Source: an uncultured Gemmatimonadota bacterium
GTDB taxonomy: Bacteria; Gemmatimonadota; Gemmatimonadetes; Gemmatimonadales; Gemmatimonadaceae
Length of the DNA stretch: 36,634 nt
NCBI GenBank assembly: GCA_902825965.1
Contig: CADEDA010000001.1
Location: forward strand, 205,694 to 242,327
Direction of reading: 5' to 3'
Of this stretch, positions 6,838 to 16,302 are shown piece after piece (position 1 is the stretch's first letter; every line of letters starts with the position of its first letter). The translations under genes and the position numbers were made by a program. The notes under the pieces were generated by a model, which searched no databases, was not told the DNA's origin, and saw only the letters and a program-made list of their open reading frames with translations.

Positions 6838-9800
6838 CTAGAACGAGTACCGCATCGAGAACTGCACGCGGTAGTTGGACGCCACGTTCTGGGTGTTCGA
6901 GAACCGGTAGGTCGGGTTCCAGGTGAACGTCGGACGCGCACCGTTCGGACCGACCATCGAGCCCGCTTCCTTCGACACGTAGTTGAGCGCCGGGATCACG
7001 CCGCCGAAGCCGACGTTGCGGACCTTGCCCCAATCACTGTTGATGAAGTTGGCGAAGTTGAAGATGTCCATCTGGAACGTGAGGCGCTCGAGCGCATTGG
7101 TGTTGAGCACATTGCCCAACCCGAGGCGGCCGATCGACTGACGGACCGTGAAGTTGACCGTGTTGCGCCAGGGCTCGCCGCAGGAGTGACGGGCCATGAT
7201 GCGACCGCGCTGGTTGTTGAGGCAGGCGTTGTCCGAGATGAAATCGTCGAACGAGGCCTGCTGCTGCGCCGGGGTGTAGGTCACGCCGCCGGTGGTCAGC
7301 GTCCCGAAGATGATCTCGTTCGGGTTGGTGACGTCGTTCGGGATGTAGATCAGGTCATTGCCGATGCCGTCGCCGTTCAGGTCACCCGAGTTCGCACCAC
7401 CGTACAGGTAGTGGAAGCGCTGGCCGCTCTCGCCGAAGTAGATGAGCGAGACGTCGGTGCCGGTCGGGAAGCTGTACGTGCCGCTCGCCACGAAGCGGTG
7501 CGGCTGCTCGAAGAGCGAGCGACCGAGGCCGATGTCGGTCTGCGGCAGGTAGCCTGCCGGGCGACCGAAGCGATACTGCGAGAATGCGGTCGACGAGGAC
7601 AGCGACTGCACGTCCTCCACGCGCGAGAACGTGTAGGCGAACGACGCCTCCCAGTTGTCGCGCCAGCGGCGCTGCAGCTGGGCGGTGTACTGCCAGGCAC
7701 GGTCCTTCGACTGGTTGGAGACGTCGAGCACCGTGTTGCGGCCGCCCGGGACCGCCAGCGTCGGCGTCGTCGGCGCGGTGCCGTACATCGCGCGGCCATG
7801 GCGATCGAAGCCGATCGGAGCCGAGACCAGCGCGATGTTCTGGTAGAACAGGGTGTTGATGCCGCGCGAGTACATGACTTCCGCGCTGGCGACGAGCCCC
7901 CACGGGAGCTGGCGGTCGTACCCGAGCGACGCGCGCAGGTTCTGCGGGAACTTGAGGTCCTTGTCGAGCAGGTTGATCTCGGCGCCGAGCGCGGCGGTCT
8001 GCCCGTTCGCGCAGGCCTGCGGCGGCGTGGTCGCGTTGGTGGAGTTGAACACCGGCGCCGCCGCGTTGTTGCAGGTGAGCAGCGCGACACCGCCCATGCC
8101 CGAGTTCTGGAACGCGTTGCCGAGCCACACGTAGGCCGGGCGGCCGGCGAAGAGGCCGACACCACCACGCACCTGGTTCCGCTGGTTCTTGGTCATGTCC
8201 CAGTTGAAGCCGAAGCGCGGCGAGATGGTCCCGTTGCCGCTCGGCACGTCCGCCGTGTTGCGCCCGTAGTCCGCGAGGACCGAGGGATTCGTGGGCGGCT
8301 TGTCCTGGAACGACGGCGCGTCGTAGCGGACACCGACCTGGACGTTCAGGTACGGCGTGATGGTCCACTCATCCTGGATGTAGGCGCCGAAGAGCGACGA
8401 ACGGAACCGGACGGCGCCATCGCAGCTGGTCACGCCCGGCGGGCAGATCGGCACACCCACGATGTACTGGTTGGCGGTGCCGGCCGTGAAGTTCGCCTCG
8501 GAGTTGAACGCCCACACACCGAAGATCGACTGCGCGAACAGGTTGCGCGCCTTGTACGTCGAATAGCTGCCACCCACGGTGATGCGGTGGGCGCCCATCG
8601 GGATCACGAGGTTGTCGGTGATCTCGACGATGTCCTGGTCGAGTTCGTTGCCGTGCGAGAAGCGCTCGGCGCCGGAGACGATCGTGAAGCCGCCCACGAG
8701 GGCCGAGATCTGCGGCACCGGGCCGGAGTACGGCGTGCGGCGGTCGCGGATGGTCGTCAGGCCGGCGTAGATCTCGTTGTACCAGCCGTTGGTGAAGTTC
8801 GAGCGCAGCTGGACCACCGAGCCGCCCTTCCGCGAGGTGAAGCGGTAGGCGTTGTTGAGCAGCTGGTACGTGGTGCCGGTGGCCGAGCGGCTGAAGACGT
8901 CGTCCTCCGCCTCGCCATAGTTGTGGCGCACCACGAGCGAGGAGTTGAACGGCAGGTCCTGAATGTCGAAGCGGACGAAGACGTTCGTCAGCGGGTTCTC
9001 ATTGACTCGTGCGCCCGCACCGGCGTTCGGCAGCCCGAAGCTGGTGAGGATGTTGTTGTAGGAGTCGACGCTGGTCTGGCTCGGCACGTTGGTCGCACCC
9101 GCCAGGCCGAGGTACGGGCCCGCCGCCGGCGCCGTCTGTCCCTGCAACTCCGCGTTCACGAAGAAGTGGACCTTGTCCTTGATGATCGGGCCACCGAGCG
9201 TGAAGCCGTACTGCTGCTGCTCGAAGTCGGTCAGGTACGGCTGGCTGCGCGTGGTCGACTGGTCGCGGTAGAAGAAGTAGGCGCTGCCGCTGAGGTCGTT
9301 GGTGCCGTTCTTGGTCACGGCATTGATGAGGGCGCCCGCGAAGTTGCCGTAGCGCACGTCAAACGGCGACAGGAGCACCTGGTACTGCTTCACGGCGTCG
9401 AGACCGATCGACTTGCCGCGCGCCTGGCCGCCGGGCTGGCCGGTGGAGCCGAGGCCGAACAGGTCGGATTCCGTCGCGCCGTCGATCTGGATGTTGTTGT
9501 AGCGGTTGTTGGTGCCGCCGCCCGAGAGACCGGGACCCGAGTTGGAGATCTGCGGCGTGAGCGCCACGAAGTCCGTGAAGTTGCGCCCGAGGGACGGCAG
9601 GCGCTGCAGCGACGAGTCCGAGATCGTCGTCGACACGCCGGTGCGCGTCGCGGTGATCACCGGGTCGATCTCCGAGACGATCACCTGGCTCTCGAGGACC
9701 GCCGCGCGGGCCGAGAGCTGGAGGTCGACGCGGGTGGTCTGGCCGATGGTGACGTTCTGGCCGCGCTTGGTGACCGGCTCGAAGCCGATGCGCCGCGCGG

Positions 9801-10050
9801 TCACGTCATAACCGGAGCCGACCTCGAGCCCGAGCACGAGATAGTTGCCGGTCGCGTTGGTCACGGCCGTGCGCGTCGCGCCGGTCTGTGACGAACGGAC
9901 CAGGATCTGCACCGACTCGAGGCCGGCGCCCGACTCGTCGGTCACGCGGCCGCCGATCGATCCGGTCGTCACCTGCGCGCCAGCGACGCCGGCGCTGAAC
10001 AGCAGCGCGACGATCGCCCGGAGCACCGTGCTCAAACGGGTCTGCATCAT
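6838..10050 (-). CDS. TonB-dependent receptor with carboxypeptidase-regulatory-like domain (Oar-like)
   Basis: A 1070-residue outer-membrane protein. A Sec signal peptide runs to about residue 25 (cut after GVAGA). A carboxypeptidase-regulatory-like beta-sandwich (about 27-115) contains SIGGRVTDESGAGLESV and the ATGNYLVLGL turn. It is followed by a TonB plug (about 125-250) and a long barrel ending in RYSF, a normal outer-membrane insertion signal. SPFDVRYGNFAGALINAVTK is typical of Oar-like receptors, which take up or bind large substrates with TonB-ExbBD energy. The substrate is unknown: no adjacent SusD-like gene or metal-uptake gene is present. The start ATG at 10050 has AGGA 9 nt upstream; a second ATG follows directly. 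A promoter candidate is at 10097-10126 and a hairpin lies after the stop. Confidence 0.9.
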   Translation of the reverse strand: MMQTRLSTVLRAIVALLFSAGVAGAQVTTGSIGGRVTDESGAGLESVQILVRSSQTGATRTAVTNATGNYLVLGLEVGSGYDVTARRIGFEPVTKRGQNVTIGQTTRVDLQLSARAAVLESQVIVSEIDPVITATRTGVSTTISDSSLQRLPSLGRNFTDFVALTPQISNSGPGLSGGGTNNRYNNIQIDGATESDLFGLGSTGQPGGQARGKSIGLDAVKQYQVLLSPFDVRYGNFAGALINAVTKNGTNDLSGSAYFFYRDQSTTRSQPYLTDFEQQQYGFTLGGPIIKDKVHFFVNAELQGQTAPAAGPYLGLAGATNVPSQTSVDSYNNILTSFGLPNAGAGARVNENPLTNVFVRFDIQDLPFNSSLVVRHNYGEAEDDVFSRSATGTTYQLLNNAYRFTSRKGGSVVQLRSNFTNGWYNEIYAGLTTIRDRRTPYSGPVPQISALVGGFTIVSGAERFSHGNELDQDIVEITDNLVIPMGAHRITVGGSYSTYKARNLFAQSIFGVWAFNSEANFTAGTANQYIVGVPICPPGVTSCDGAVRFRSSLFGAYIQDEWTITPYLNVQVGVRYDAPSFQDKPPTNPSVLADYGRNTADVPSGNGTISPRFGFNWDMTKNQRNQVRGGVGLFAGRPAYVWLGNAFQNSGMGGVALLTCNNAAAPVFNSTNATTPPQACANGQTAALGAEINLLDKDLKFPQNLRASLGYDRQLPWGLVASAEVMYSRGINTLFYQNIALVSAPIGFDRHGRAMYGTAPTTPTLAVPGGRNTVLDVSNQSKDRAWQYTAQLQRRWRDNWEASFAYTFSRVEDVQSLSSSTAFSQYRFGRPAGYLPQTDIGLGRSLFEQPHRFVASGTYSFPTGTDVSLIYFGESGQRFHYLYGGANSGDLNGDGIGNDLIYIPNDVTNPNEIIFGTLTTGGVTYTPAQQQASFDDFISDNACLNNQRGRIMARHSCGEPWRNTVNFTVRQSIGRLGLGNVLNTNALERLTFQMDIFNFANFINSDWGKVRNVGFGGVIPALNYVSKEAGSMVGPNGARPTFTWNPTYRFSNTQNVASNYRVQFSMRYSF

Positions 10051-10096
10051 TGGAAATAGTCCTGGGTAGGTGGGAACGGTGGCTTACAACGGAGAT

Positions 10097-10126
10097 AAGG
10101 TACGGTCGACCGTTACATTCGGTCAA
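10097..10126 (-). promoter_or_regulatory. candidate promoter of the TonB receptor gene with internal palindrome
   Basis: On the minus strand TTGACC (10121-10126) and TACCTT (10097-10102) are separated by 18 bp, about 50 bp upstream of the receptor start. A perfect 12-bp palindrome, acggtcgaccgt (10102-10113), overlaps the last base of the -10 element and fills much of the spacer, so a repressor could act there. This is a pattern match only. Confidence 0.4.
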
Positions 10127-10181
10127 CGAGGGCCGGTAACGGACGCGCAACCATCGGCCGACAGCGGCCTTGACAGCCGGA

Positions 10182-11537
10182 CTAGGACGCGGTCCCGGAC
10201 CGACGCCCCACGGTGAGGTAGTAGACGGGGATCCCGACCAGGCAGACGGCGAAGACGCCGAGCGTGGGCATGCGGCTCGAGGACTGCACCAGCGCGTTCC
10301 CGAGCAGGTACAGTACGGCCAGCATGAAGAGCGCCGGCACCACGGGGTACCCGGGGCAGCGGAAGCTCGGCTGGTAGTCGGCGCGGCCGCGCAGTCGGAA
10401 GATCGACGCCACGGCGAGGAAGTAGAACGGCAGGAAGGCCGTGACGAACGCGTCCGCCAGCTGCTCGAAGCTCCGCAGCAGCACGAAGGTGGCCCCGAGG
10501 GCCGCGGTGAGCGCCACGGCCACCCACGGGGTGCCGAACTTGGGGTGCACCGCCGCCACGCCCTTGAAGAACAACCCGTCCTCGGCCATCGCGAAGAAGA
10601 CGCGCGGACTGGTGAGCAGCACCGTGTTGAGGGTGCCGAACGTCGAGATCATCACGGTCGCGGAGACGAACACCACGCCGGCCGGACCGATCACGGCCTG
10701 CGCCACGTCGGCCGCCACCAGCGTCGACACGCGGATCTGCTCAATCGGCAGCACGGCCAGGTACGCCAGGTTGGCGAGCAGGTAGATGGCGATGACGAGC
10801 AGCGTCCCGCCGATCAGGGCGCGCGGCAGGTTCCGCTGGGGGTCCTTCACCTCGCCGCCGTTGTACGAAAGGTCGGCCCAGCCGTCGAAGGCCCACAGGG
10901 TGCTCACGAGCGCGAGGCCGAACGCGGCCACGGTGAAGCTCCCTTCCGGCATCGCCGGCGTGTAGTGGCCGCCGGTCTGCGGCAGCCCCACGGCGAACGC
11001 CACCAGGATGATGAACAGGAGCCCGCCGTACTTGGCGACCACCGTCAGGTTGGTGAAGGCCGAGCCCACCTTCACGCCGACGATGTTGAACAGGCCGGTC
11101 AGCAGGATCGCGGCGGCGGCGATGTAGCGCACCGACATCCGCTCGTCGAGCGTCGGTGCCGCACCGGTGCGGACGCGCCAGAAGTACTCGGAGAAGGTGA
11201 TCGCGATCGCGCCGAGCGAGGCCGCGCGGATCATCACCAGCTGGCTCCAGCCGAAGACGAAGGCCGGGACCTTGCCCCAGCCCTGCCGCAGGAACACGTA
11301 GATGCCGCCCGTGCGGGGCAGCGCACTGGCCACCTCGGCGAGCGTGAGCGCCCCGCAGATCGCGAAGATGCCGCCCGCGACCCACGACGAGAGCATCGCG
11401 AGCGGTCCGGGCAGCTTGTCGGCGATGCCGGCGGGCGACCGGAAGATCCCCGACCCGATCGTGGACCCGATCACGACGGCGATGGCGCTCCAGAGGCCGA
11501 GCTTGCGCTCGAGGCCCTGTCCTGAGGGGGCAGTCAT
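10182..11537 (-). CDS. APC-superfamily amino acid permease
   Basis: A 451-residue inner-membrane transporter with about 12 membrane segments. The first helix carries the glycine-rich motif VVIGSTIGSGIFRSPAGIA, the substrate-site signature of amino acid-polyamine-organocation permeases. PRTGGIYVFLRQGWG after helix 3 and the later ANLAYLAVLP fit the L-type (LAT/YfnA-like) branch. The protein would import or exchange amino acids; the exact substrate cannot be read from sequence. The start is ATG at 11537. It is followed after about 130 bp by the receptor gene's promoter region rather than by an operon partner. Confidence 0.85.
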   Translation of the reverse strand: MTAPSGQGLERKLGLWSAIAVVIGSTIGSGIFRSPAGIADKLPGPLAMLSSWVAGGIFAICGALTLAEVASALPRTGGIYVFLRQGWGKVPAFVFGWSQLVMIRAASLGAIAITFSEYFWRVRTGAAPTLDERMSVRYIAAAAILLTGLFNIVGVKVGSAFTNLTVVAKYGGLLFIILVAFAVGLPQTGGHYTPAMPEGSFTVAAFGLALVSTLWAFDGWADLSYNGGEVKDPQRNLPRALIGGTLLVIAIYLLANLAYLAVLPIEQIRVSTLVAADVAQAVIGPAGVVFVSATVMISTFGTLNTVLLTSPRVFFAMAEDGLFFKGVAAVHPKFGTPWVAVALTAALGATFVLLRSFEQLADAFVTAFLPFYFLAVASIFRLRGRADYQPSFRCPGYPVVPALFMLAVLYLLGNALVQSSSRMPTLGVFAVCLVGIPVYYLTVGRRSGTAS

Positions 11538-11594
11538 CCGCCGAAGGTACGCCGCAGGGCTCCCTCCGGGGAGGGGGGCGGGCGATTATTCCCC

Positions 11595-11845
11595 ATGCCC
11601 GGTTTGCTGCTCGCTTTCGTCTTCTGGTCGGCGGTCCTCGCCGTCGTCGTCTCGCAGGTCATGATCCTGCGTTCCTCGGCCCGGGTGCTGCGCACCGCGG
11701 CCCACCGCAACGTGGCGGTGGAGTGGGTGTTCGCGGTGGGTCCGGCCCTGGCGCTGGCGGCGGTGCTGGCGTTCTCCTGGCGCGCCGCGATGCGCCCTGC
11801 GCCCATCCAGGTGGACCTCGCCCCGGTCGCGGGCCAGGTCGGCAC

Positions 11846-11849
<4 letters not shown>
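11595..11849 (+). CDS. small membrane protein resembling the COX2 transmembrane hairpin
   Basis: An 84-residue protein with two membrane helices (about 3-23 and 44-64). The second begins VEWVFAVGPALALAAV, which resembles the conserved E-x-V-W-T-x-x-P-A region of cytochrome c oxidase subunit II. The CuA-binding periplasmic domain is absent: the protein stops after about 20 residues beyond helix 2. Its stop overlaps the start of ctaB (ATGA), so it is co-translated with heme O synthase and a role in a heme-copper oxidase or its assembly is plausible. This could be a genuine minimal subunit or the remnant of a larger COX2. Confidence 0.6.
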
Positions 11850-12757
<908 letters not shown>

Positions 12758-12772
12758 GCGGACGCCGCCGGC

Positions 12773-13960
12773 CTACACGACGATCAGCTCCGCCTGGATC
12801 TCCCCGGGCGTGATCACCAGTCGCCCGCCGGCATCGACGTAGCCGTTCACCTCGGTGCGCATCCCGATCTCGCCGGTGAGGTAGATGCCCGGCTCGATCG
12901 AGAACCCCACGCCGGGGATCAACAAGCGCGTCTCGCGGGTCTCGAGGTCGTCGATGTTCGGGCCCATGCCGTGCAGGCCGCGCGCGTCGATGGAGTGCCC
13001 CGTGCGATGCGTGAACCATTCACCGAACCCGCGCGCCTCGATGACGGCACGCGCGGCGTTGTCGGCCTCACCGCCACGCACCGGCTGTCCGGCCCCGAGC
13101 CGCTCACGCAGCAGCGCGATGGCCGCGTCACGGGCGTCGCGGATTGCCGTCCACACCTGCGTCGCGCGTGCCGTCGGCGCGCCGATGCTCGCCATCCACG
13201 TCTGGTCGGCCCACATGCCGGTGGCGCCCGGACTCGTGGCGAAGAGATCGATCAGCGCCACGTCACCCTCGCGGAACGCCCGCGGCGTGCGGGCCGACGG
13301 GACGTAGTGCGGATTCGCGGCGTTCTCCGTGGCGGCGATGATCGGGCCGTGGTCGGCCTCCATCCCGTACTTGGGGAACTGGGCCAGCACCCAGTCCGCC
13401 ACCTCGTGTTCGTGCAGCGGCGTGCTCGTGCGGGCCGCGGCCCCGATCATCCGGAAGGCCTCGTGTGCGATGGACCTCAGTGCCTCCGCGTTGGCCCGGT
13501 GCGAGGCGACCTGGGCCTCGGTCCAGACGGCGAAGAAGCGCGAGACGAGTTCGGCGCTCGTCACCACCTCGGCGCCGCTCGCCCGCACCAGCTCGAGCAC
13601 CCCCGCGGGTACGCGATCCACCACCGGCACCGCGTCCCCCGGGGAGTACTCCATCGCGATCCGCTTGCCCTTCACCAGGCGGGGCAGCGCCTCCTCGAGG
13701 ACACGCCAGGAGCTGTAGACGACCTTCTCCCAGTGCGCCGGCCAGTCGGCCCACGGCCCCTGCTCGATCGCGTGCGTGATCGCGACCGGCGTGCCGCTCG
13801 CGGGGATCCAGGCGAAGATGCGCCGCGTCACCATCCCGCGCATGCCGAGCAGCGAGCCGGCCACGGGATTGAGCCCGCGGAAGTCGTAGAGCAGCCAGCC
13901 GTCGAGTTTCGCGGCGGCAAGCGCGGACTGCAGCGCGGAGAGTGTCGCGGACGTCAGCAT
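12773..13960 (-). CDS. M24-family metallopeptidase (Xaa-Pro aminopeptidase-like)
   Basis: A 395-residue pita-bread-fold metallopeptidase. An N-terminal creatinase-like domain (about 1-150, with DGWLLYDFRGLNPVA) precedes the catalytic domain. The five metal ligands expected for the family are visible: Asp in VALIDLF, Asp in WADQTW, His in GHSIDARG, Glu in FSIEPGIY and Glu in MRTEVNGYV. It probably removes N-terminal residues before proline, in the cytoplasm. The start chosen is ATG at 13960, with GAGG 5 nt upstream; the frame is open further up but that part is Arg/Ser-rich sequence inside the neighbouring gene. It follows the V4R-like gene by 7 nt, so the two are likely co-transcribed. Confidence 0.88.
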   Translation of the reverse strand: MLTSATLSALQSALAAAKLDGWLLYDFRGLNPVAGSLLGMRGMVTRRIFAWIPASGTPVAITHAIEQGPWADWPAHWEKVVYSSWRVLEEALPRLVKGKRIAMEYSPGDAVPVVDRVPAGVLELVRASGAEVVTSAELVSRFFAVWTEAQVASHRANAEALRSIAHEAFRMIGAAARTSTPLHEHEVADWVLAQFPKYGMEADHGPIIAATENAANPHYVPSARTPRAFREGDVALIDLFATSPGATGMWADQTWMASIGAPTARATQVWTAIRDARDAAIALLRERLGAGQPVRGGEADNAARAVIEARGFGEWFTHRTGHSIDARGLHGMGPNIDDLETRETRLLIPGVGFSIEPGIYLTGEIGMRTEVNGYVDAGGRLVITPGEIQAELIVV

Positions 13961-13967
13961 GCCGGCC

Positions 13968-14591
13968 TCACCGGATCGAGCGCCACTCGGCGCGCCATTC
14001 GCAGGTTCCCTCGCCGCGACTCGCACAGCGCACGTGTTCCACGGCCCCGACGCCGCCGACGAGCAGCTGCATGAGCTCGCGCAGCACGGACTCGTAGAAC
14101 GAGCAGCCGGCCTGCCGCGGCGCCGCGTCGCGGGTGACCGCCCCCGGCACGTCCAGCAGGATGGTCGCCCCGACGCGACGGACCGTGCCGCCGAGGAAGC
14201 GCGCACCGATGCGCCGCACGTGCCGCAGCGCCATCGGCCGCGCCAGCATGGTCGGCAACGCGCGCACCAGTCGGCGCGTGGTGGCCGGGACGCGCGCGTA
14301 CGTGAGGCGCGCCAACCCCCGTCCCGCCTCGCGGAACACGGCCTCGGCGTCGGGGCGGCGACCGATCAGCTTGGCGATGCCCACCGCCTCGTCCACCGGC
14401 AGGCGCTGTCCGCGCTTGACCGCGTCGTTGTAGCGCCGGATCTGCGCCAACACCGTGTCGCTCAGCCCGAATCGCTTGGTGCGGAGTTCCTCGACGAACT
14501 CCGCCTCCAGATCCGTGTCCGGCATGTCGACGGCTCGGACGGCCTCGAGGAGCACCAGCGGGAGGAGTGGATCGACGGTGTCGGAGGTCAC
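13968..14591 (-). CDS. uncharacterised protein, V4R-like C-terminal region
   Basis: A 207-residue protein not recognised with certainty. The N-terminal half is mainly helical and acidic. The C-terminal part contains GCSFYESVLRELMQLL and then VRCASRGEGTCEWRAEW. The Cys-x-x-x-Gly-x-x-x-Cys ending resembles V4R (4-vinyl reductase) and related small-molecule-binding domains, and also the TIGR02265-type proteins of myxobacteria. No membrane segment or signal peptide is seen. The start is GTG at 14591 without an evident ribosome binding site, so the N-terminus is uncertain. It is immediately upstream of the M24 peptidase gene, but no functional link is clear. Confidence 0.55.
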   Translation of the reverse strand: MTSDTVDPLLPLVLLEAVRAVDMPDTDLEAEFVEELRTKRFGLSDTVLAQIRRYNDAVKRGQRLPVDEAVGIAKLIGRRPDAEAVFREAGRGLARLTYARVPATTRRLVRALPTMLARPMALRHVRRIGARFLGGTVRRVGATILLDVPGAVTRDAAPRQAGCSFYESVLRELMQLLVGGVGAVEHVRCASRGEGTCEWRAEWRSIR

Positions 14592-14741
14592 GGATGTGGC
14601 GGCGGGTGGGAATGGGGGAGCAAGCTAACGAGCGACGGGGCGGCGCGCACCGGCACCAAACGCCCGCGCCCGGCGTTGACTGCGCGGGATGGCTGCTTGC
14701 ATCCCGGTCGAGTGCACCCGTACGTTCCCCCCGTTCTCCCC

Positions 14742-15017
14742 ATGCACGCCTCTCCCACGCCTCCGTCGCCGCAGTTCGATTGCGACGTGTTCACCGCGAC
14801 CCTCGACACCCTCCTGGATGGCGAGAGCGACGCGGTGACGACGGCGCGCGCCGAGGCACACGCGCGGACCTGCCGGCCGTGCGGGCAGCGACTCGCGGCC
14901 GCCGGACGCTACAAGCAGGCGATGCGTCGGCTCGGCGAGCGACTCGGCGCGTCGGACGCGCTGCGCGACGCGGTGCTGGGCACCTTGCGCGGAGTGCGCG
15001 GATCTCCGACGCGCTGA
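14742..15017 (+). CDS. small putative zinc-finger (anti-sigma-like) protein
   Basis: A 91-residue soluble protein with an HARTCRPCGQRL motif (His-x3-Cys-x2-Cys) at about residues 46-57. This is the zinc-binding pattern of zf-HC2 domains in anti-sigma factors. Unlike full anti-sigma factors it has no membrane segment and no sensor domain. No sigma factor gene lies beside it, so its partner is unknown. The start is ATG at 14742, without a clear ribosome binding site. Its stop overlaps the presumed CTG start of the DUF92 gene. A TTGACT hexamer lies about 65 bp upstream, but no good -10 partner was found. Confidence 0.6.
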   Translation: MHASPTPPSPQFDCDVFTATLDTLLDGESDAVTTARAEAHARTCRPCGQRLAAAGRYKQAMRRLGERLGASDALRDAVLGTLRGVRGSPTR

Positions 15018-15820
15018 TCGTCCGGGCACTGCTCGGTGCGCTGCTGTCGGGCGTGATCGCGGCGGTGGCGCGCCGAGTCGGCTCGCTCTCCGCGAGCGGC
15101 CAGTGGGCCGCCTTCGCCACTGGGACGCTCGCCACGGCGGCCGGCTGGGGCTGGTCCCTGCTGCTCATCGCGTATTTCGTGCTCTCGTCGGCGCTCACGC
15201 GGCTCGGCGCGGCGGAGAAGGCACGGCGGACCGAATCGACCCTGCCGCTCGCCCGCGGCCGCAACGCCGTGCAGGTCCTGGCGAACGGCGGCGTGTACGC
15301 GGTGTGCGTGGCGGCGGGCGCACTGCTGCCCCAGCCGGCACTGGCCGTCGCCGGTGCCGGCGCGCTCGCCGCGGCGGCGGCGGACACCTGGGCCACCGAA
15401 CTCGGCGTCCTCTGGGGTGGCACGCCTCGTGCACTCCTGACGGGACGGCCGCTCCCCGCCGGTGCCTCCGGCGGGGTGACACTCGTCGGCCTGGGCGCGA
15501 GTGTGCTGGCGGCGCTGCTCGTGGCGGGCGCTGCCGTGTTCGTCGTCGCCCCGGCGGGCACGGAGCGCACGCTGCTCTTCCGCGCCGTCGTGCTGGCGGG
15601 CGTCGCGGGCAGCCTGCTCGACAGCCTTGTCGGGGCGACACTGCAGTCGAAACGCTGGTGTGAACGCTGTCGTACGTGGACCGAGCGCCGGGTGCATACC
15701 TGTCAGTACCGTACGCAGCATGCCCGGGGACTGCGGTGGATGACGAACGACACGGTGAACCTGCTGGCGACCCTCGGTGGTGCCTTGATCGCGTTGTTGC
15801 TGGCTGACGTCCCCCTCTGA
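15014..15820 (+). CDS. DUF92-family integral membrane protein, likely CTG start
   Basis: A 268-residue polytopic membrane protein of the DUF92/TMEM19 family. LSASGQWAAFATGTLATAAG near the N-terminus, the AAADTWATELG segment and the late GSLLDSLVGATLQSKRWC are typical. A cysteine pair in the WCERCRTW loop (about 216-223) may bind metal. Some bacterial relatives are linked to phytyl-phosphate or polyprenol metabolism, but the role here is unknown. No ATG, GTG or TTG exists that would keep the first membrane helix. A CTG at 15014, overlapping the upstream TGA as CTGA, gives the family's usual opening (M)IVRALLGALLSG. The alternative GTG near 15051 would cut into that helix. Confidence 0.8.
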   Translation: MIVRALLGALLSGVIAAVARRVGSLSASGQWAAFATGTLATAAGWGWSLLLIAYFVLSSALTRLGAAEKARRTESTLPLARGRNAVQVLANGGVYAVCVAAGALLPQPALAVAGAGALAAAAADTWATELGVLWGGTPRALLTGRPLPAGASGGVTLVGLGASVLAALLVAGAAVFVVAPAGTERTLLFRAVVLAGVAGSLLDSLVGATLQSKRWCERCRTWTERRVHTCQYRTQHARGLRWMTNDTVNLLATLGGALIALLLADVPL

Positions 15821-15825
15821 CCGCC

Positions 15826-16302
15826 ATGGCTCTCGACCCCACCGCCTTCCGCGCGTCCCTCGGTCGCTTCGCATCCGGCATCACCGTGCTCACGATGCGC
15901 GGCAGCGACGGCGTGGACCGCGGGATGACCGCGACCGCCTTCAGTTCCCTCTCGCTCGACCCGCCGCTGGTGCTGGTCTGCATCGACCACAACGCGACGA
16001 TGGCCCAGCCGCTGGCGCGTGCGACGCACCTCGCGGTGCACGTGCTGGGCGAGTCGCAGGAAGCCGTGTCCCGGCAGTTCGCGGCCAAGGACGGCGACCG
16101 CTTCGCCGGCCTCGACATCACGCGCGGGGTCGCGGATCTTCCCCTCATCGCCGGCGCGCTCGTGCGCCTGCAGTGCCGCATCCGGGACCGCCATCCGGGA
16201 GGAGACCACGTGATCATCGTCTGTGAGGTGCTCGACGCCGCCGTCGCGGACGGCGAGCCGCTGCTCTACTTCCGCGGGCGGTACGCGAGGCTGGCGCGAT
16301 GA
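15826..16302 (+). CDS. flavin reductase-like FMN-binding protein
   Basis: A 158-residue protein of the flavin reductase-like (split-barrel) family. It opens FRASLGRFASGITVLTM and continues with GMTATAFSSLSLDPPLVLVC, the conserved flavin-binding region. Later residues include FAAKDGDRFAGL and the GDHVIIVCEVL strand. Such proteins reduce FMN or FAD with NAD(P)H, often to feed a monooxygenase; no oxygenase partner is encoded nearby. The start ATG at 15826 lies 5 nt after the DUF92 stop, and the end overlaps the next gene by ATGA, so it sits within a four-gene transcript. Confidence 0.88.
   Translation: MALDPTAFRASLGRFASGITVLTMRGSDGVDRGMTATAFSSLSLDPPLVLVCIDHNATMAQPLARATHLAVHVLGESQEAVSRQFAAKDGDRFAGLDITRGVADLPLIAGALVRLQCRIRDRHPGGDHVIIVCEVLDAAVADGEPLLYFRGRYARLAR

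Noticed and set aside
7186-9891. A 901-codon open frame on the plus strand opposite the TonB receptor
   Set aside because: Its product is Arg/Val/Glu-rich low-complexity sequence with no recognisable domain. It is an antisense shadow caused by high GC at third codon positions of a clear receptor gene.
11723-11845. Longer N-terminus for CtaB
   Set aside because: The extension lies inside the COX2-like gene and is Gly/Arg-rich. The ATGA start at 11846 gives the usual family length.
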